From an uncultured Mogibacterium sp. (GTDB taxonomy: Bacteria > Bacillota_A > Clostridia > Peptostreptococcales > Anaerovoracaceae): 6,146 nt of DNA. The stretch lies in the NCBI RefSeq assembly GCF_938039775.1, contig NZ_CALHTQ010000037.1:1-6146 (forward strand). The letters run 5' to 3'. Every line of letters starts with the position of its first letter. Within the stretch, counting starts at the first letter, position 1. Position numbers and translations under genes: made by a program. Below the pieces are notes generated by a model. That model did not search any database and was not told where the DNA came from. It saw only the letters and a list, made by a program, of their open reading frames with translations. This document shows, in pieces, positions 5,210 to 6,146 of the stretch.

Positions 5210-6146
5210 ATGTCAGGTGGAAACAAAGTAATCGGCGAGAAAGCAGCGAACCGCATGCTTGTTGAGATGAATAAGCATATAAATGAACTTAAGAAAAGTA
5301 CTATCTCTATTCAGCGTGCGATAGATAATATGCTTGAGGATTGCGGCAAGGGGAAAACTCTACAAGGAAAAGGATTCGAAGCAATAGAGGATTATTTTAC
5401 AAAGACATACAAAGAGCTGATTCACGATTTAAATAGTGTATGTGAATTGCTAATTGCAAGAAACAAAGATCTTATGCGTGCAATCTTGAATAATATATTT
5501 ATGGAAACTTCTATTGGTGTAACTAGCCAACCTGATTTATATGAGGAAATAGAAAAACTTAATAGTAAAATACAAAGATTAGATGGATTGATTGATATTG
5601 GCAATGGTTCAGGTGTAGGCTTGATATTGGGGTTTTCCTCTTCTAAATACACAGTGTTCGAATCCATGGGGAAAAAGCAGATTCAAAAAATAGAAGAACA
5701 GATAAATAGAATGGATGCTCTAGAAGATCAAACAAAAGGGTTTTACACAGAAGTAAATGGACTTATTAAGTCTATCAAAAACAATGTTAATATAATCTGC
5801 ACTGACAAGCATTTTGACAGCAAAACTGGCATGTTTAAGCCGTCAAATCTCAATTTAAGCAAGAATATAAAAAAGATAGAAACTTCAGCAAGAGACATAA
5901 GGCTTAACATTGAAGCCCTCGATCCAGTAAACATGGCTACCGGAAACTACATGTACCGAAAGAACTTTCTTGAGACGCCTGGTGTAGTTCCTCTCGTTTT
6001 GGAGGTCACATATAACAGTGTGGATAACTTTAGAAGGAGATTCGCCTCTGCTGGATGGACTCACAACTATAGAAATGAACTCACGATTTACGAGTCTAAG
6101 ATTGTGGTCAATACAGACAGCGGTAGGCAGGAGACTTACATACTAA
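5210..6146 (+). CDS. Putative LXG-RHS polymorphic toxin (3' end beyond the window)
   Basis: The frame is open from ATG 5210 to the window edge, giving 312 visible residues of a protein likely much longer. Residues 1-235 are almost all helical, without signal peptide. T-L-Q-G-K-G-F-E-A-I-E-D-Y-F at 50-63, after a leading helix and before another long one, matches the L-x-G turn and following helix of LXG domains (PF04740-like), the leader of T7SSb toxins. A glycine-rich hydrophobic patch (G-x-G-S-G-V-G-L-I-L-G, about 131-141) breaks the helices; further coiled coil runs to about 230. From residue 237, LDPVNMATGNYMY (Asp238), then P-L-x-L-E-V-T-Y-N-S and AGWTHNY (281-287) are typical of the DUF6531/RHS start that opens a beta-cage around a C-terminal toxin. 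The RHS assignment is strong; the LXG assignment is moderate and supported by the two small genes upstream. The toxin domain and immunity gene should lie to the right and are not visible. The alternative is a cell-wall-type RHS/WapA-like protein, but those have a signal peptide, which is absent here. Confidence 0.85.
   Translation, partial: MSGGNKVIGEKAANRMLVEMNKHINELKKSTISIQRAIDNMLEDCGKGKTLQGKGFEAIEDYFTKTYKELIHDLNSVCELLIARNKDLMRAILNNIFMETSIGVTSQPDLYEEIEKLNSKIQRLDGLIDIGNGSGVGLILGFSSSKYTVFESMGKKQIQKIEEQINRMDALEDQTKGFYTEVNGLIKSIKNNVNIICTDKHFDSKTGMFKPSNLNLSKNIKKIETSARDIRLNIEALDPVNMATGNYMYRKNFLETPGVVPLVLEVTYNSVDNFRRRFASAGWTHNYRNELTIYESKIVVNTDSGRQETYIL

Noticed and set aside
5422..5934. Two minus-strand open frames (5422-5667 and 5743-5934) that could be taken as an antitoxin or immunity gene opposite the toxin leader
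   Set aside because: Both lie opposite AT-rich helical coding sequence, which readily leaves the reverse frame open. No ribosome binding site was seen, and immunity genes of this class normally follow the toxin on the same strand.

Overview
The window looks like a chromosomal segment from a low-to-moderate GC Gram-positive anaerobe, most likely class Clostridia. The reasons are purine-rich AGGAGG-type ribosome binding sites before most genes, a Mini-ribonuclease III gene (a Firmicutes/cyanobacterial-type enzyme) directly behind cysS, a thymidylate synthase of the Bacillus subtilis ThyA type, a split chromate transporter, and an LXG-type polymorphic toxin locus of the kind exported by Firmicutes type VII secretion systems (T7SSb). 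I do not assign a genus. All supported genes are on the + strand.

Layout: (1) 1-1158, two adjoining half-size chromate-transporter (CHR family) genes; the first is cut by the left window edge and they overlap at a stop/start junction. (2) 1226-3843, a tightly packed housekeeping operon: cysS (cysteinyl-tRNA synthetase), mrnC (Mini-RNase III, overlapping cysS by 8 nt) and thyA (thymidylate synthase, GTG start 1 nt after the mrnC stop). A probable intrinsic terminator lies at 3857-3889. (3) 3961-4449, folA (dihydrofolate reductase). ThyA makes dTMP and oxidises methylene-tetrahydrofolate to dihydrofolate, which FolA reduces again, so the two adjacent genes form one cycle. (4) 4519-6146, an accessory locus: a 118-aa charged coiled-coil protein, a 105-aa small helical protein, and a large ORF that runs off the right edge. 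The visible 312 residues of that ORF have an N-terminal LXG-like helical region and then the start of an RHS/DUF6531-type shell.

The most interesting part is the accessory locus. Its order (two small helical proteins, then an LXG protein) matches T7SSb toxin loci such as ywqH-ywqI-ywqJ of B. subtilis and the lap/tel loci of streptococci. Here the LXG-like leader appears joined to an RHS shell rather than directly to a toxin domain. The toxin tip, immunity gene and secretion machinery are not in the window. By hand count, the helical leader of the toxin is about 27-29% G+C in two sampled stretches, while the RHS start is about 45%, close to the 48-52% in sampled cysS lines. This suggests modular assembly at that point.

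I saw no tRNA, rRNA, CRISPR array, insertion sequence or T-box leader, and no intergenic stretch exceeds about 120 bases.
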